In this document: positions 1-12,195 of the stretch, one piece after another
How positions within the stretch are numbered: position 1 is the stretch's first letter
Layout: each line of letters begins with the position of its first letter
Position numbers and translations under genes: made by a program
Assembly (NCBI RefSeq): GCF_003148565.1
Contig: NZ_QGGL01000001.1
Span: 131,659-195,658 of the forward strand
Direction: 5' to 3'
Length of the DNA stretch: 64,000 nucleotides
Source: Tumebacillus permanentifrigoris
GTDB lineage: Bacteria; Bacillota; Bacilli; Tumebacillales; Tumebacillaceae
Notes under the pieces: generated by a model
The model's input: only the letters and a program-made list of their open reading frames with translations
Databases searched by the model: none
Told to the model about the DNA's origin: nothing

Positions 1-574
1 TGACCAGTTCATGGAACATGTCGAACTGTTTGCGCATGTACGGAACGAATTCGCGCACATCATCCAGCCAACCGTTCGGTGCGTCCCATTTGACGCCACC
101 AATGCGCATGTAGTTGTACGTCAGACGCGCACCGCAGAGGCGGTTGAAGAACTCAACGATCTTCTCACGGTCAGCGAAGGCATACAGGAACGGAGTCATC
201 GCCCCAAGGTCAAGCAGGTATGTACCCAAGAAGACCAAGTGCGACATGAGACGGTTCAGTTCGACGACGATGATGCGCATGTATTCGGCGCGCTCAGGAA
301 TTTGCAAGTCCATCGCCTTTTCCACGGCATTGACGATCGCGTGGTTGTTGACCATCGAGGATAGATAGTCCATGCGGTCGGTGTACGGAATGATCTGCGT
401 GTACTGCAGGTCTTCCGCGAGTTTTTCGGTGCCACGGTGGAGGTAGCCGACGACTGGATCGGCATCGACGATCAATTCCCCGTCCACCTTGACGACAACG
501 CGCAACACCCCGTGGGTACTAGGGTGTTGAGGGCCGATGTTCATCAACAGTTCTTCAGTGCGTATTTCTCCCAT
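1..574 (-). CDS. nuoD: NADH-quinone oxidoreductase subunit D (partial, 3' end beyond window)
   Basis: The first 191 codons of the 49-kDa subunit of complex I, which with NuoB lines the quinone-binding site on the cytoplasmic arm. The translated start reads MGEIRTEELLMNIGPQHPST and goes on with HGVLR, HRGTEK and DYLSSMVNNHA, all hallmarks of the family. The ATG at 574 follows nuoC by 15 bases with an AGGAAA-like ribosome site. The gene runs off the left edge, so the C-terminal half and the rest of the nuo operon are outside the window. Confidence 0.95.
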   Translation of the reverse strand, partial: MGEIRTEELLMNIGPQHPSTHGVLRVVVKVDGELIVDADPVVGYLHRGTEKLAEDLQYTQIIPYTDRMDYLSSMVNNHAIVNAVEKAMDLQIPERAEYMRIIVVELNRLMSHLVFLGTYLLDLGAMTPFLYAFADREKIVEFFNRLCGARLTYNYMRIGGVKWDAPNGWLDDVREFVPYMRKQFDMFHELV

Positions 575-589
575 CGATTTCCTGTCCCC

Positions 590-1129
590 CTAGTTCTCGA
601 CGACGTAGTCTTTGCGCAGCGGGTGACCAATCCAGTGGTCCTCCAGCATGATCCGGCGCATGTCCGGGTGACCTGGGAAATCCACGCCGAGCAGGTCGTA
701 GATCTCGCGCTCTTCCCAGTTAAAGCCCGCGTACAGGTGCGTGATCGACGGAATGCTCGGGTTCTCACGCGGTGTGCGGGTTTTCAGGGCGACATCGTAG
801 TCCAATGTGAACGAATGCACGACCACATACACTTCGATGTGCTCCTTGTAGTCGGTGCCTGCCATCAGTTGCGGGTAGGTAAACCCGAGCGCCGCGTGCG
901 TCTTGAAGTGCTCGACGACATCGACCCAATGCGCATTTTTGATGGTGAAGGTCGGCTGGAACTGCTTGAGTTCCGCCGCTTCCAGAACATCCTCGCCGAA
1001 CGTGCTGACGAGTTGGGCTCTCAGGAATTCGAGACGTTCGTTGCCGCGCTCGACACGCGGGTCAACAGGCTCCGGAGCCACTTCGGTTTCAGGAGCTTTG
1101 GTTTCAGGGGCTTTGGTTTCTTCGCTCAT
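590..1129 (-). CDS. nuoC: NADH-quinone oxidoreductase subunit C
   Basis: The 30-kDa subunit of the complex I peripheral arm, 179 residues. The family signature lies in the C-terminal half: NWEEREIYDLLGVDFPGHPD, then RRIMLEDHWIGHPLRKDY. The first 25 residues are an acidic, proline- and lysine-containing tail (repeated KAPET) that is poorly conserved in the family. The start ATG follows the nuoB stop codon without a gap (TAGATG), so translation is probably coupled. Second to fourth genes of a nuoABCD run; subunits C and D are separate here, unlike the fused CD of E. coli. Confidence 0.95.
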   Translation of the reverse strand: MSEETKAPETKAPETEVAPEPVDPRVERGNERLEFLRAQLVSTFGEDVLEAAELKQFQPTFTIKNAHWVDVVEHFKTHAALGFTYPQLMAGTDYKEHIEVYVVVHSFTLDYDVALKTRTPRENPSIPSITHLYAGFNWEEREIYDLLGVDFPGHPDMRRIMLEDHWIGHPLRKDYVVEN

Positions 1130-1678
1130 CTAGCGCACCTTCTTCCCTTTCGCTTCCATGCGGATCTTGTCTTGCAGTTTGTTGAGGCCGTAGATCAGTG
1201 CAGGCGGAGACGGCGGGCAACCCGGAATGTAGACATCGACCGGGATGACTTGGTCAGCACCCTTGACGACCGAGTAGGCGCGCACGTAGGGACCGCCTGC
1301 GGTTGCACAGGAACCCATCGCCACGACCCATTTCGGTTCTGGCATCTGTTCGTAGAGACGCTTCAGGATCGGCGCCATCTTCTTGGTGATCGTACCGGCG
1401 ATGATGATGCAGTCCGCTTGGCGTGGAGAAGCGCGGAAGATGATGCCGAAGCGGTCGAGGTCATAATGCGCCGCGCCGGTCCCCATCATCTCGATCCCAC
1501 AACATGCGGTGGCAAACGTCAGCGGCCAGAGCGAGTTCGAACGCGCCCAGCCTTTGATCTGCTCCAGCGTACCAAGTAGAACACCTTTGGAAAGTTCTTG
1601 CGACTCCTCTTGTGTGAAGCCTTCGAACTCCATGTACGCCGGTTGTTGGTTTTCGTTGTTGTTGTTTGTCATTTCCAT
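1130..1678 (-). CDS. nuoB: NADH-quinone oxidoreductase subunit B
   Basis: The subunit that carries the terminal 4Fe-4S cluster N2 and passes electrons to quinone. The cluster ligands are visible: the tandem pair in [10 protein letters not shown], the cysteine in [10 protein letters not shown] and the one in PGCPPSPP. The 182-residue length is normal, with about 25 extra N-terminal residues rich in Asn and Gln. The ATG at 1678 overlaps the end of nuoA by 10 bases; a second ATG at 1672 overlaps the nuoA stop as ATGA and is an equally possible start. Confidence 0.96.
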   Translation of the reverse strand: MEMTNNNNENQQPAYMEFEGFTQEESQELSKGVLLGTLEQIKGWARSNSLWPLTFATACCGIEMMGTGAAHYDLDRFGIIFRASPRQADCIIIAGTITKKMAPILKRLYEQMPEPKWVVAMGSCATAGGPYVRAYSVVKGADQVIPVDVYIPGCPPSPPALIYGLNKLQDKIRMEAKGKKVR

Positions 1679-2037
1679 TCCAACACCTTCTTTTTCCAGG
1701 CATAGACGAGACCGAGGACGAGCAGACCGAGGAAGATCAACATCTCCACGAGGCCGAACAGACCGAGGGAGTCAAACGTAACCGCCCACGGGTAGAGGAA
1801 CATAATTTCGACATCGAACGCTACGAACATCAGTGCAAACAGATAGTAGCGGACGTTGTAACGCACATGTGCTTCGCCGAACGGTTCTATCCCGGATTCG
1901 TAGGTCGTTAACTTTTCCGGGGTCGGGTTCTTCGGACGCAAGAGCGGGCCTAGAACCATCAAGGCACCAATCGGGAGCAACAAGCCTAAAACCAGGAACA
2001 GGAAAATAAATAGGTAACTGTTCCAATACGAGACCAT
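1669..2037 (-). CDS. nuoA: NADH-quinone oxidoreductase subunit A
   Basis: A small membrane subunit of complex I, 122 residues, with three hydrophobic helices. The conserved loop [20 protein letters not shown] and the following helix [20 protein letters not shown] identify it. The start at 2037 was chosen because a GGAGGGG ribosome site stands just upstream; longer readings starting further upstream lack one. First gene of the nuo operon, directly downstream of the ATP synthase operon but separated from it by a terminator and a promoter of its own. Confidence 0.95.
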   Translation of the reverse strand: MVSYWNSYLFIFLFLVLGLLLPIGALMVLGPLLRPKNPTPEKLTTYESGIEPFGEAHVRYNVRYYLFALMFVAFDVEIMFLYPWAVTFDSLGLFGLVEMLIFLGLLVLGLVYAWKKKVLEWK

Positions 2038-2082
2038 AGCAGCCCCTCCATCTTCAAAAAAGTTCATAGTTTTGCCCCCAAC

Positions 2083-2111
2083 ATTATAACAGACCACATA
2101 ATCGCTGTAAA
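2083..2111 (-). promoter_or_regulatory. sigma-A promoter of the nuo operon
   Basis: On the minus strand TTTACA (2106-2111) and TATAAT (2083-2088) are separated by 17 bases, a near-consensus vegetative promoter. It lies between the atpC terminator and nuoA, so complex I can be transcribed separately from ATP synthase. Confidence 0.8.
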
Positions 2112-2190
2112 ACAGGGTATGGCGTTAAGTTGGTGTTTTGGTTGTCAGTACTCAGTTTAAGACTTTCCAAAACTACCTTCTGTTACACAG

Positions 2191-2225
2191 AAAAAAGTCC
2201 CACACCAACAGGTGTGGGACTTTTT
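2191..2225 (-). terminator. Rho-independent terminator of the atp operon
   Basis: A stem of AAGTCCCACACC with its complement around an AACA loop, flanked by A- and T-runs, sits right after atpC. The symmetry would also stop plus-strand transcripts. Confidence 0.9.
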
Positions 2226-2233
2226 CGCTCTGC

Positions 2234-2638
2234 TTAGCGTTTGCTTGTCGCGGTGTTGATACGGTTGATCGCCCGAGCCAGTGCCAATTCCGCACGGCGA
2301 TGGTCGGTGCTATCACCCTTGTCAGACAGGCGACGCTCCGCACGCTCCTTGGAGCGGGCAGCACGGTCAACGTCAATCTCTTCTGGCAGTTCAGCTGATT
2401 CAGCGAGAACTGTCACTTTCTCCGGTTTGACTTCGAGGAAGCCACCGGAGACAGCGATGATGGTCTCTTGCCCTTCGTTGCGAACGCGCAGTTGTGAAAC
2501 TTTGAGCGTCGTAACGACCGGGGTATGACCAGCCAGAATCCCGAGATCGCCGTCGCCGCCGCGCGCGATGATCATGTCTACTTCATTGGAGTAGACTTTA
2601 CGTTCCGGCGTGACGATTTCGATCGGCATTTTGTTCAT
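2234..2638 (-). CDS. atpC: F1Fo ATP synthase subunit epsilon
   Basis: Central-stalk subunit of F1, 134 residues. The N-terminal beta-barrel is shown by IEIVTPERKVYSNEVDMIIA and GDLGILAGHTPVVT, and the C-terminal helical hairpin by the Arg/Glu/Ala-rich stretch from about residue 85. The C-terminal hairpin can act as a nucleotide-sensitive brake in this family. It is the last gene of the atp operon, 29 bases after atpD, and is followed by a strong terminator. Confidence 0.96.
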   Translation of the reverse strand: MNKMPIEIVTPERKVYSNEVDMIIARGGDGDLGILAGHTPVVTTLKVSQLRVRNEGQETIIAVSGGFLEVKPEKVTVLAESAELPEEIDVDRAARSKERAERRLSDKGDSTDHRRAELALARAINRINTATSKR

Positions 2639-2667
2639 GGATTTATCCTCCTAAGCCCAGGCGAGCG

Positions 2668-4116
<1,449 letters not shown>

Positions 4117-4998
4117 TTATTTACCTGCTGCAGCCTCAGCACCGCCGACGATCTCGGTGATCTGCGTGGTGATCGCCGATTGACGTGCACGGTTCAGGTC
4201 GAGGGTGAGCTTGTTGATCATCTCGCCAGCGTTGTCGGTAGCAGCGCCCATCGCGGTCATTTTCGCACCGAACTCGGACGCTTTCCCTTCGAGCAGTGCG
4301 CTAAAGATCAAGGTCTCCGCGTACTTCGGAAGCAGGTTGTCGAGGACCGCCTCTGCAGACGGCTCGTAGTCGTATTTCGCCGTGAGCACACCCGGTTCCG
4401 GCTTTTGCTGCTTGTTGCCCAGATCTTCGAGCGGGAGCAGTTTGCGGGACGTCGGAATCTGCGTCAGCGGAGAGATGAATTCGTTGTAGAGGAGGAAGAC
4501 TTCGTCATACACTCCGTCTTGGAAAAGCTTTACGACTTGGTTCGCGATATCCTTGATATCAGCGAAAGTCGGGGAGTCTGGATACCCAGTAACCTCACCC
4601 ACAAGCGGGTAATTGCGGCGCTTGAAGAAGTCGCGCGCTTTGCGACCGATAGTGAAGATAGCATACGTATCCTTCGACTTGCCGCGCACTTCGTTGACGA
4701 GTGTACGGATGATCTGCGAGTTGTAACCACCCGCGAGACCACGGTCGGAGGAGATGATCACGTAGCCAGTCTTTTTAACCGGACGTTTGACGAGCATCGG
4801 GTGGTTCGCAGAACCGGAGCCCGATGCGATCGACCCGATGACTTCTTCCATTTTCACTGCGTACGGACGCGCTTGCTCTACGCGCTCCTGCGCACGACGC
4901 AGCTTCGCCGCCGCTACCATTTTCATCGCTTTGGTGATTTGCTGGGTGTTCTTCACGGACTTGATACGGCGACGAATGTCGCGGGCGTTAACTGCCAT
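4117..4998 (-). CDS. atpG: F1Fo ATP synthase subunit gamma
   Basis: Rotating central shaft of F1, 293 residues. The N-terminal helix reads ARDIRRRIKSVKNTQQITKA and the C-terminal helix contains the conserved ATDNAGEMINKLTLDLNRAR; both form the coiled coil inside the alpha/beta ring. The middle part carries SDRGLAGGYN. The start has an AAGGTGG ribosome site nine bases upstream. Normal position between atpA and atpD. Confidence 0.97.
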   Translation of the reverse strand: MAVNARDIRRRIKSVKNTQQITKAMKMVAAAKLRRAQERVEQARPYAVKMEEVIGSIASGSGSANHPMLVKRPVKKTGYVIISSDRGLAGGYNSQIIRTLVNEVRGKSKDTYAIFTIGRKARDFFKRRNYPLVGEVTGYPDSPTFADIKDIANQVVKLFQDGVYDEVFLLYNEFISPLTQIPTSRKLLPLEDLGNKQQKPEPGVLTAKYDYEPSAEAVLDNLLPKYAETLIFSALLEGKASEFGAKMTAMGAATDNAGEMINKLTLDLNRARQSAITTQITEIVGGAEAAAGK

Positions 4999-5041
4999 GT
5001 TGAAACACCACCTTGGGATGAAATGGAGTGGCTAGACGACG

Positions 5042-7102
<2,061 letters not shown>

Positions 7103-7106
<4 letters not shown>

Positions 7107-7588
7107 ACGCGAACACCCATTTCCTTAACAGCCTCTTCGAAAAGAGCCTTGTGGGATTCAGCGTTCAACTCTTTTGCAATGATCTTACCAGCCAGCAGGA
7201 CGGACATGTTGCCGACTTGCTCGCGGAGTTCCGCGATGGCTTGGTCTTTCTCACGATTGATCGTCGCAACCGCTTCTTCGCGGATGCGGCGAGCTTCTTC
7301 TTCAGCTGCAGCCACGATGTCTGCCGCTTGTTTCTCGCCGGTGCGACGAGCGTTTTCCATCATCTCGTGCGCGTCTTTCTTCGCGTTGTTCAGAGCGATG
7401 CGGTTCTCTTCGGTCAGGCGTTCCACTTCTTCACGGCCTTTTTCAGCGGTGGAGATTTGGGTCTCAATGTATTGAGCGCGCTCGCTCATCATGCGCATCA
7501 GCGGGCCGAACGCAAATTTGCGGAGCAGAAGGAAGAGAAGCAGAAAGGCGACGAGCTGGAATATCATAGTTCCGAGTTCAAATTGCAC
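7103..7588 (-). CDS. atpF: F1Fo ATP synthase subunit b
   Basis: Peripheral-stalk subunit, 161 residues: one N-terminal membrane helix (about residues 8-26) followed by a long charged helix that dimerises and reaches F1. The start is GTG at 7588, fixed by an AAGGAGTGA ribosome site six bases upstream. There are 90 bases without a gene between atpE and atpF; a GC-rich stretch with possible local pairing (7625-7665) is the only thing visible there. Confidence 0.95.
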
Positions 7589-7678
7589 GAAGGTTCACTC
7601 CTTTCGGGGCTGGACAAAAGGAAGGCGCAGGCGGTTACGAGGTCCGCCCCGCCAGCCTGTAAAGGTCCGGATGGGATC

Positions 7679-7966
<288 letters not shown>

Positions 7967-8737
7967 TTAGTGATGCTCGTCATGCGGTACTTTCTGACCG
8001 ATGTAGACGAGGGTGAGGACGGTGAAGACGAAGGACTGAATCGTACCTACGAACAGTGAGTACGCCAGCCAGACGACCAACGGAATCCCACCGGTCGGGA
8101 ACCAACCACCCGCCATCGGGATACCCAAGATGATGCCGACCAAGACTTCACCTGCGAAGATGTTACCAAAGAGACGAAGACCGAGCGTGACGAACTTGGA
8201 CACTTCGTCGATCAGGTGCAACGGCAGAAGCGCCGGGTACGGCTCCACGTAGTGTTTGAAGTAGCTACGCGGGTTGCGCAGACCGATGATGTGGGTCATG
8301 GTGACGATCCCGATCGACATCGCCAGCGCGACCGACATGTTCGCGGTCGGAGAGGCAAAGAACGCGACCACTGCGTGGCCCCCGTGCTCAGCCAGCGCTT
8401 CCTGACTGATCCCGACCATCCCGTGCTCCATCTCCACGTTGACGTTGAAGATCAAGCCCATCTGGTTGGAAATAAACAGGTAGGTGATCAAGGTCATCGC
8501 GAGCGGTACATAGGTCATCGCGCGCTTGCCACCGATGGTGTCCTTCGCGAGGCCGGTGATGAAGTCAGCCAGCCACTCGAAGAGGTTCTGCAGTCCTCGA
8601 GGATTGCGGATGCTCATGTTGACGACAGCCAGACGAGCCATGATCAGCACGACCAGCATAGCGATCAAAGTCATCGCCGCCGACGTCAGATTGAGCGTCC
8701 ACATCCCTTCCCCAATAATGGGAAAAAGGTGTTCCAT
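7967..8737 (-). CDS. atpB: F1Fo ATP synthase subunit a
   Basis: Stator channel subunit of Fo, 256 residues, five to six membrane helices. The essential arginine lies in the conserved helix VTLGLRLFGNIFAGE (about residue 190), and the last helix has QSFVFTVLTLVYI. The second gene of the operon; an AAGGGGTGA sequence serves as ribosome site. Confidence 0.97.
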   Translation of the reverse strand: MEHLFPIIGEGMWTLNLTSAAMTLIAMLVVLIMARLAVVNMSIRNPRGLQNLFEWLADFITGLAKDTIGGKRAMTYVPLAMTLITYLFISNQMGLIFNVNVEMEHGMVGISQEALAEHGGHAVVAFFASPTANMSVALAMSIGIVTMTHIIGLRNPRSYFKHYVEPYPALLPLHLIDEVSKFVTLGLRLFGNIFAGEVLVGIILGIPMAGGWFPTGGIPLVVWLAYSLFVGTIQSFVFTVLTLVYIGQKVPHDEHH

Positions 8738-8769
8738 TACTTATTTCACCCCTTCCGACAATTAATGGA

Positions 8770-9150
8770 TTATGAAGTTTTTTTGTATAGGAAGCCCCCC
8801 AGGAGGACGAATTGATAGGTGAACAACCCTATGATCAGTCCAGGAAGACTTACATACCCAATCTTAGGTTGCAAGACTTTGATCGCCAACACGGCTGCCA
8901 AGATCATGACGATGCGGAACATCATCACAAAGCTCGGGCGTTTGCGCGCTTGGAACAGGGCAACTTCCGCCGCCATCTCCGTTTGCTTTGCCACACTGAC
9001 AGCAAAATACAAACTAACTGCCGACCCAATCGTTAGGCCGGCAAGGAGAGACGCGAATCGTGGCAACAGCACCCAGAGTATCGCGAGAATCGCCGTGACG
9101 ATGGTCGTGTTCTTGATCGTGCGTCTTGCCAAGAGATGAAATTCGTTCAT
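8770..9150 (-). CDS. atpI: ATP synthase subunit I family protein
   Basis: A 126-residue membrane protein with four hydrophobic segments (about residues 15-30, 33-55, 73-90, 96-115), first in the atp operon. AtpI proteins help assemble the c-ring; they are weakly conserved, so the call rests on the size, topology and position directly before atpB. No atpZ-like gene precedes it. Confidence 0.85.
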   Translation of the reverse strand: MNEFHLLARRTIKNTTIVTAILAILWVLLPRFASLLAGLTIGSAVSLYFAVSVAKQTEMAAEVALFQARKRPSFVMMFRIVMILAAVLAIKVLQPKIGYVSLPGLIIGLFTYQFVLLGGFLYKKTS

Positions 9151-9428
9151 AGTTCCGTGGCTCCCATCCGCCCACTGTAGATACCATCTACCAGCATCGC
9201 CTACGCGTGGAAAATTTATGTATGTGAGTCCACATATCTCTGGGGAAGTTCCATGCTACGAAACGCGAGTTTTTACACATGAAACCCCAACCCAGAGATC
9301 ATACTACTATATCCCTGCTAGCATTGTCAACGAATCGACCAAGCGCGACAAGGGTTCAAGCGTGTTTTTAACGATTTTTTCATAGAACCGACAAAAGTAT
9401 GTGAAATCGTTCCTAAAAATCGCCCGTT
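9151..9428 (-). other. 5' leader and upstream region of the atp operon
   Basis: No gene is seen in these 278 bases. They hold the atp promoter at 9301-9330 and a leader of about 140 bases. The leader contains a short hairpin GTAGAT-n3-ATCTAC (9177-9191) and a 9-bp inverted repeat, ATCTCTGGG at 9236-9244 against its complement at 9291-9299; the outer arm touches the likely transcription start. Nothing like a clear thiolase terminator was found. Confidence 0.6.
9301..9330 (-). promoter_or_regulatory. sigma-A promoter of the atp operon
   Basis: A perfect TTGACA (9325-9330 on the minus strand) and TAGTAT (9301-9306) are 18 bases apart. It is the strongest promoter-like sequence upstream of atpI. 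Confidence 0.75.
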
Positions 9429-10613
9429 TTAGCGCTCAACAACCACTGCTACGCCTTGACCGCCCCCGATGCAGAGCGTGGCGAGGCCGCGCTTGACATC
9501 GCGTTTTTGCATCTCATGAAGCAGGGAGACGAGCACGCGTGCGCCCGATGCACCGATCGGGTGTCCGAGGGCGATGGCGCCACCGTTGACGTTGAGTTTT
9601 TCATTCGGGATGTTCAAGTCCTTGCCGACTGCGAGCGCTTGTGCGGCAAAGGCTTCGTTGGCTTCAATCAGGTCGATATCCTCGATCGAGAGGTTGGCTT
9701 TCTCGAGCGCTTTTTTCGTTGCATAGATCGGACCGAGGCCCATCACGTTCGGATCGAGACCGGCAGAAGCGTAGGATTTGATCGTAGCGAGGATCGACAG
9801 GCCGAGGCTTTCTGCTTTTTCACGGGACATCACGAGCAGGGCCGCCGCGCCGTCGTTGATACCAGATGCGTTACCAGCGGTGACGGTGCCGTCCTTTTTG
9901 AAGGCAGCGCGAAGTTTGCCAAGCGATGCAGCCGTGGTGCCTGCACGCGGGAACTCGTCCTTGTCAAACACGATCGGGTCGCCTTTGCGTTGCGGGATCA
10001 CGACCGGAACGATCTCGTCAGCAAAACGGTTCGAGGCGAGCGCTTGCTCGGCTTTTTGTTGCGACCAAGCGGAGAATTCGTCCTGCTCCTCACGGGTCAG
10101 GCCGTAGCGTTCGGCTACGTTTTCAGCGGTGATCCCCATGTGCGTGTCGTCAAATGCACACCACAGGCCGTCGCGGATCATCACGTCTACGACTTTCCCA
10201 TCGCCCATCCGGTAGCCGTTGCGAGCCCCTTCTAATAAATACGGTGCTTGCGACATGTTCTCCATACCACCTGCGAGGATTGCGTCTGCGTCGCCTGCTT
10301 TGATGGCTTGCGCTGCGAGCATGACGGTTTTGAGGCCGGAACCACAGACTTTGTTGATCGTCATCGAGGCGATCGTGTTCGGCAGACCCGCTTTGATCGA
10401 CGCTTGACGCGCCGGGTTCTGGCCGAGACCTGCTTGCAGGACGTTGCCGAGAATGACTTCCTCCACGTGCTCTGCAGATACCCCTGCACGTTGAAGCGCT
10501 TCCTTCAAAACGAGTCCGCCGAGCTCCGGGGCCGATACCCCAGCCAACGCACCTTGAAAATTGCCGATCGCCGTCCGGACGGCGCTTACGATAACTGCAT
10601 CACGATTGCTCAT
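9429..10613 (-). CDS. Acetyl-CoA C-acetyltransferase (thiolase)
   Basis: A 394-residue thiolase that joins two acetyl-CoA to acetoacetyl-CoA or cleaves 3-ketoacyl-CoA. The nucleophilic cysteine is Cys90 in NKVCGSGLK; His351 ([10 protein letters not shown]) and Cys381 (LCIGGGQG) complete the active site. Size and motifs are those of the biosynthetic (PhaA/AtoB-like) branch, but degradative use cannot be excluded. It stands alone between the atp operon and a divergent regulator gene, not in a polyhydroxybutyrate or beta-oxidation cluster. Confidence 0.93.
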   Translation of the reverse strand: MSNRDAVIVSAVRTAIGNFQGALAGVSAPELGGLVLKEALQRAGVSAEHVEEVILGNVLQAGLGQNPARQASIKAGLPNTIASMTINKVCGSGLKTVMLAAQAIKAGDADAILAGGMENMSQAPYLLEGARNGYRMGDGKVVDVMIRDGLWCAFDDTHMGITAENVAERYGLTREEQDEFSAWSQQKAEQALASNRFADEIVPVVIPQRKGDPIVFDKDEFPRAGTTAASLGKLRAAFKKDGTVTAGNASGINDGAAALLVMSREKAESLGLSILATIKSYASAGLDPNVMGLGPIYATKKALEKANLSIEDIDLIEANEAFAAQALAVGKDLNIPNEKLNVNGGAIALGHPIGASGARVLVSLLHEMQKRDVKRGLATLCIGGGQGVAVVVER

Positions 10614-10818
10614 TTGTTAATCCCCTTTCCAAGATACCAAACGGTAGGTTTGCCCATTCACCAACAACTATATTTCTCGATCTAGGCGCTTTTCCCTGCC
10701 TTGTAAGCGATGCCATCGGAAACATTCTCTTTTCAAGATGTCCCAAGGGATGTTATATTCAACCTGTGGTAAGTAGAATCGTTACGAAATTCATTGTCGC
10801 TTTGGAAAGAGGAGAGTC

Positions 10819-12129
10819 ATGATGAACTATTTGACCCTTGGCCAAAAATTACGACTCAAACGCAAAGAACTCAACCTCACTCTCAAAGACGTTGCCGGAG
10901 ATTATATCTCGACCGCTACTTTGAGTCTCGTCGAACGGGACATGCAAGTACCGTCTGAGGACTTGCTGCGCTACTTGGCTGACAAGTTGCAATCCCCGTA
11001 TCAGTACTTCCGGGAGACCCCAGAGGAAACGTTGAATCGCAGAGCCAAGACTCTTCTCGCAGAAGCTGAAGTTCTCCTGTATCGCAAGCGTTTCGGGATG
11101 GCAGCTCGCTTTGCCGAGGAGATCCTAGTCGATGCGAAAGACCTCAAGATCATGCATCTGATCGGGCAAAGTTCCCTCCTGTTAGGCCAGATTGCGTCGG
11201 AGAAAGGCGAGTATCACCAAGCGAATCAATATTTGTTTGAAGCGCAATCGGCAACGATCATGTCGGGGAACGTCGAGTGGCTCCCGTCGATTTATTTTCA
11301 ATTCGGTATGGTCTCATTCAAGCAGTCGTACTACGCACAGGCCCTCGACTACTTCAAGCAAGCCGAGCAAACCGAGTGTAAAACGATCGAGGACGATCTG
11401 ACCCGCCTGATCCTCTCGATGATTTCTCAAGCCTATCACAAGCTCGGTCAATTTGACCTCGCGCTCCAATATGCGGAACGCACGAGGGAATTGGTCTCGC
11501 GGATGAACAATTTAGAAGCGTATGCCGAATCGCTGATCCTGATCGGCGCCACCTACCGCGAACAGGAACAGTACGACCAAGCATTTGCCCTGTTCCAAGA
11601 GGCACAGCGCGTCATCCACCAAGTCAACGCACAGCAGGAGCTCTCGGAAATCTCCTACAACCTCGCGTCGCTGTTCGTGAAGTCCGGCAACTTGGAGGAA
11701 GCAAACCGATACTACGTGCAAACCATCGACCTCAAGCTCCAACAGGAGGATGCCAGCGTCGTCAACGCTTCGTTGGAACTCGTCGAGACGTTGATTCAAG
11801 CGGGCGACTTACAGGCGGCCTTGCAACGCTTGGAGAGTGCGATCGCCCTGATGGATCAGTTCGGGATCGAGGAGGAGCGTGCGCGGGCATTGGCACTGCG
11901 CTACCAACTCCTGCACTTGACCGGCAATCCAGAGGACGGTCGCGCCTCGCTGGAGGAGAGTCTGTACCTCACGCGCAAGCTCCCCTTCTCCAAGCGCGTT
12001 GCCGACACCCTCGTGCGCCTCGGTCGCATCTGCGCCAACTCCGGCGATGCATCGACTGCCACGCTGTTGTTTGCAGAGGCGCTGGTGGTGTACGAGAACT
12101 GCGGCATCATCCTCTCCCGCATCCTCTAG
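10819..12129 (+). CDS. XRE-type helix-turn-helix regulator with TPR domain
   Basis: A 436-residue cytoplasmic regulator. Residues 7-62 form an XRE helix-turn-helix (LGQKLRLKRKELNLTLKDVA, then STATLSLVERD); the rest is a run of about eight tetratricopeptide helices pairs (for example YYAQALDYFKQAEQT, QYDQAFALFQEAQRV). This layout is that of the RRNPP group (PlcR, NprR, Rgg), which bind short peptides with the TPR part. No candidate peptide gene was seen beside it: downstream comes a terminator and then wecB in convergent orientation. A GAGGAGAG ribosome site precedes ATG 10819; the next codon is also ATG. Paralogous in layout to the protein at 43927-45216. Confidence 0.9.
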   Translation: MMNYLTLGQKLRLKRKELNLTLKDVAGDYISTATLSLVERDMQVPSEDLLRYLADKLQSPYQYFRETPEETLNRRAKTLLAEAEVLLYRKRFGMAARFAEEILVDAKDLKIMHLIGQSSLLLGQIASEKGEYHQANQYLFEAQSATIMSGNVEWLPSIYFQFGMVSFKQSYYAQALDYFKQAEQTECKTIEDDLTRLILSMISQAYHKLGQFDLALQYAERTRELVSRMNNLEAYAESLILIGATYREQEQYDQAFALFQEAQRVIHQVNAQQELSEISYNLASLFVKSGNLEEANRYYVQTIDLKLQQEDASVVNASLELVETLIQAGDLQAALQRLESAIALMDQFGIEEERARALALRYQLLHLTGNPEDGRASLEESLYLTRKLPFSKRVADTLVRLGRICANSGDASTATLLFAEALVVYENCGIILSRIL

Positions 12130-12151
12130 ATGTTCGACGTTCGGCACATGC

Positions 12152-12189
12152 AAAAAAAGACCCCAACCGTACACGGTGGGGTCTTTTTT
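12152..12189. terminator. Bidirectional Rho-independent terminator
   Basis: A stem built on GACCCC and GGGGTC with flanking A- and T-runs lies between the convergent regulator gene and wecB and can serve both. Confidence 0.9.
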
Positions 12190-12195
12190 CATCGC

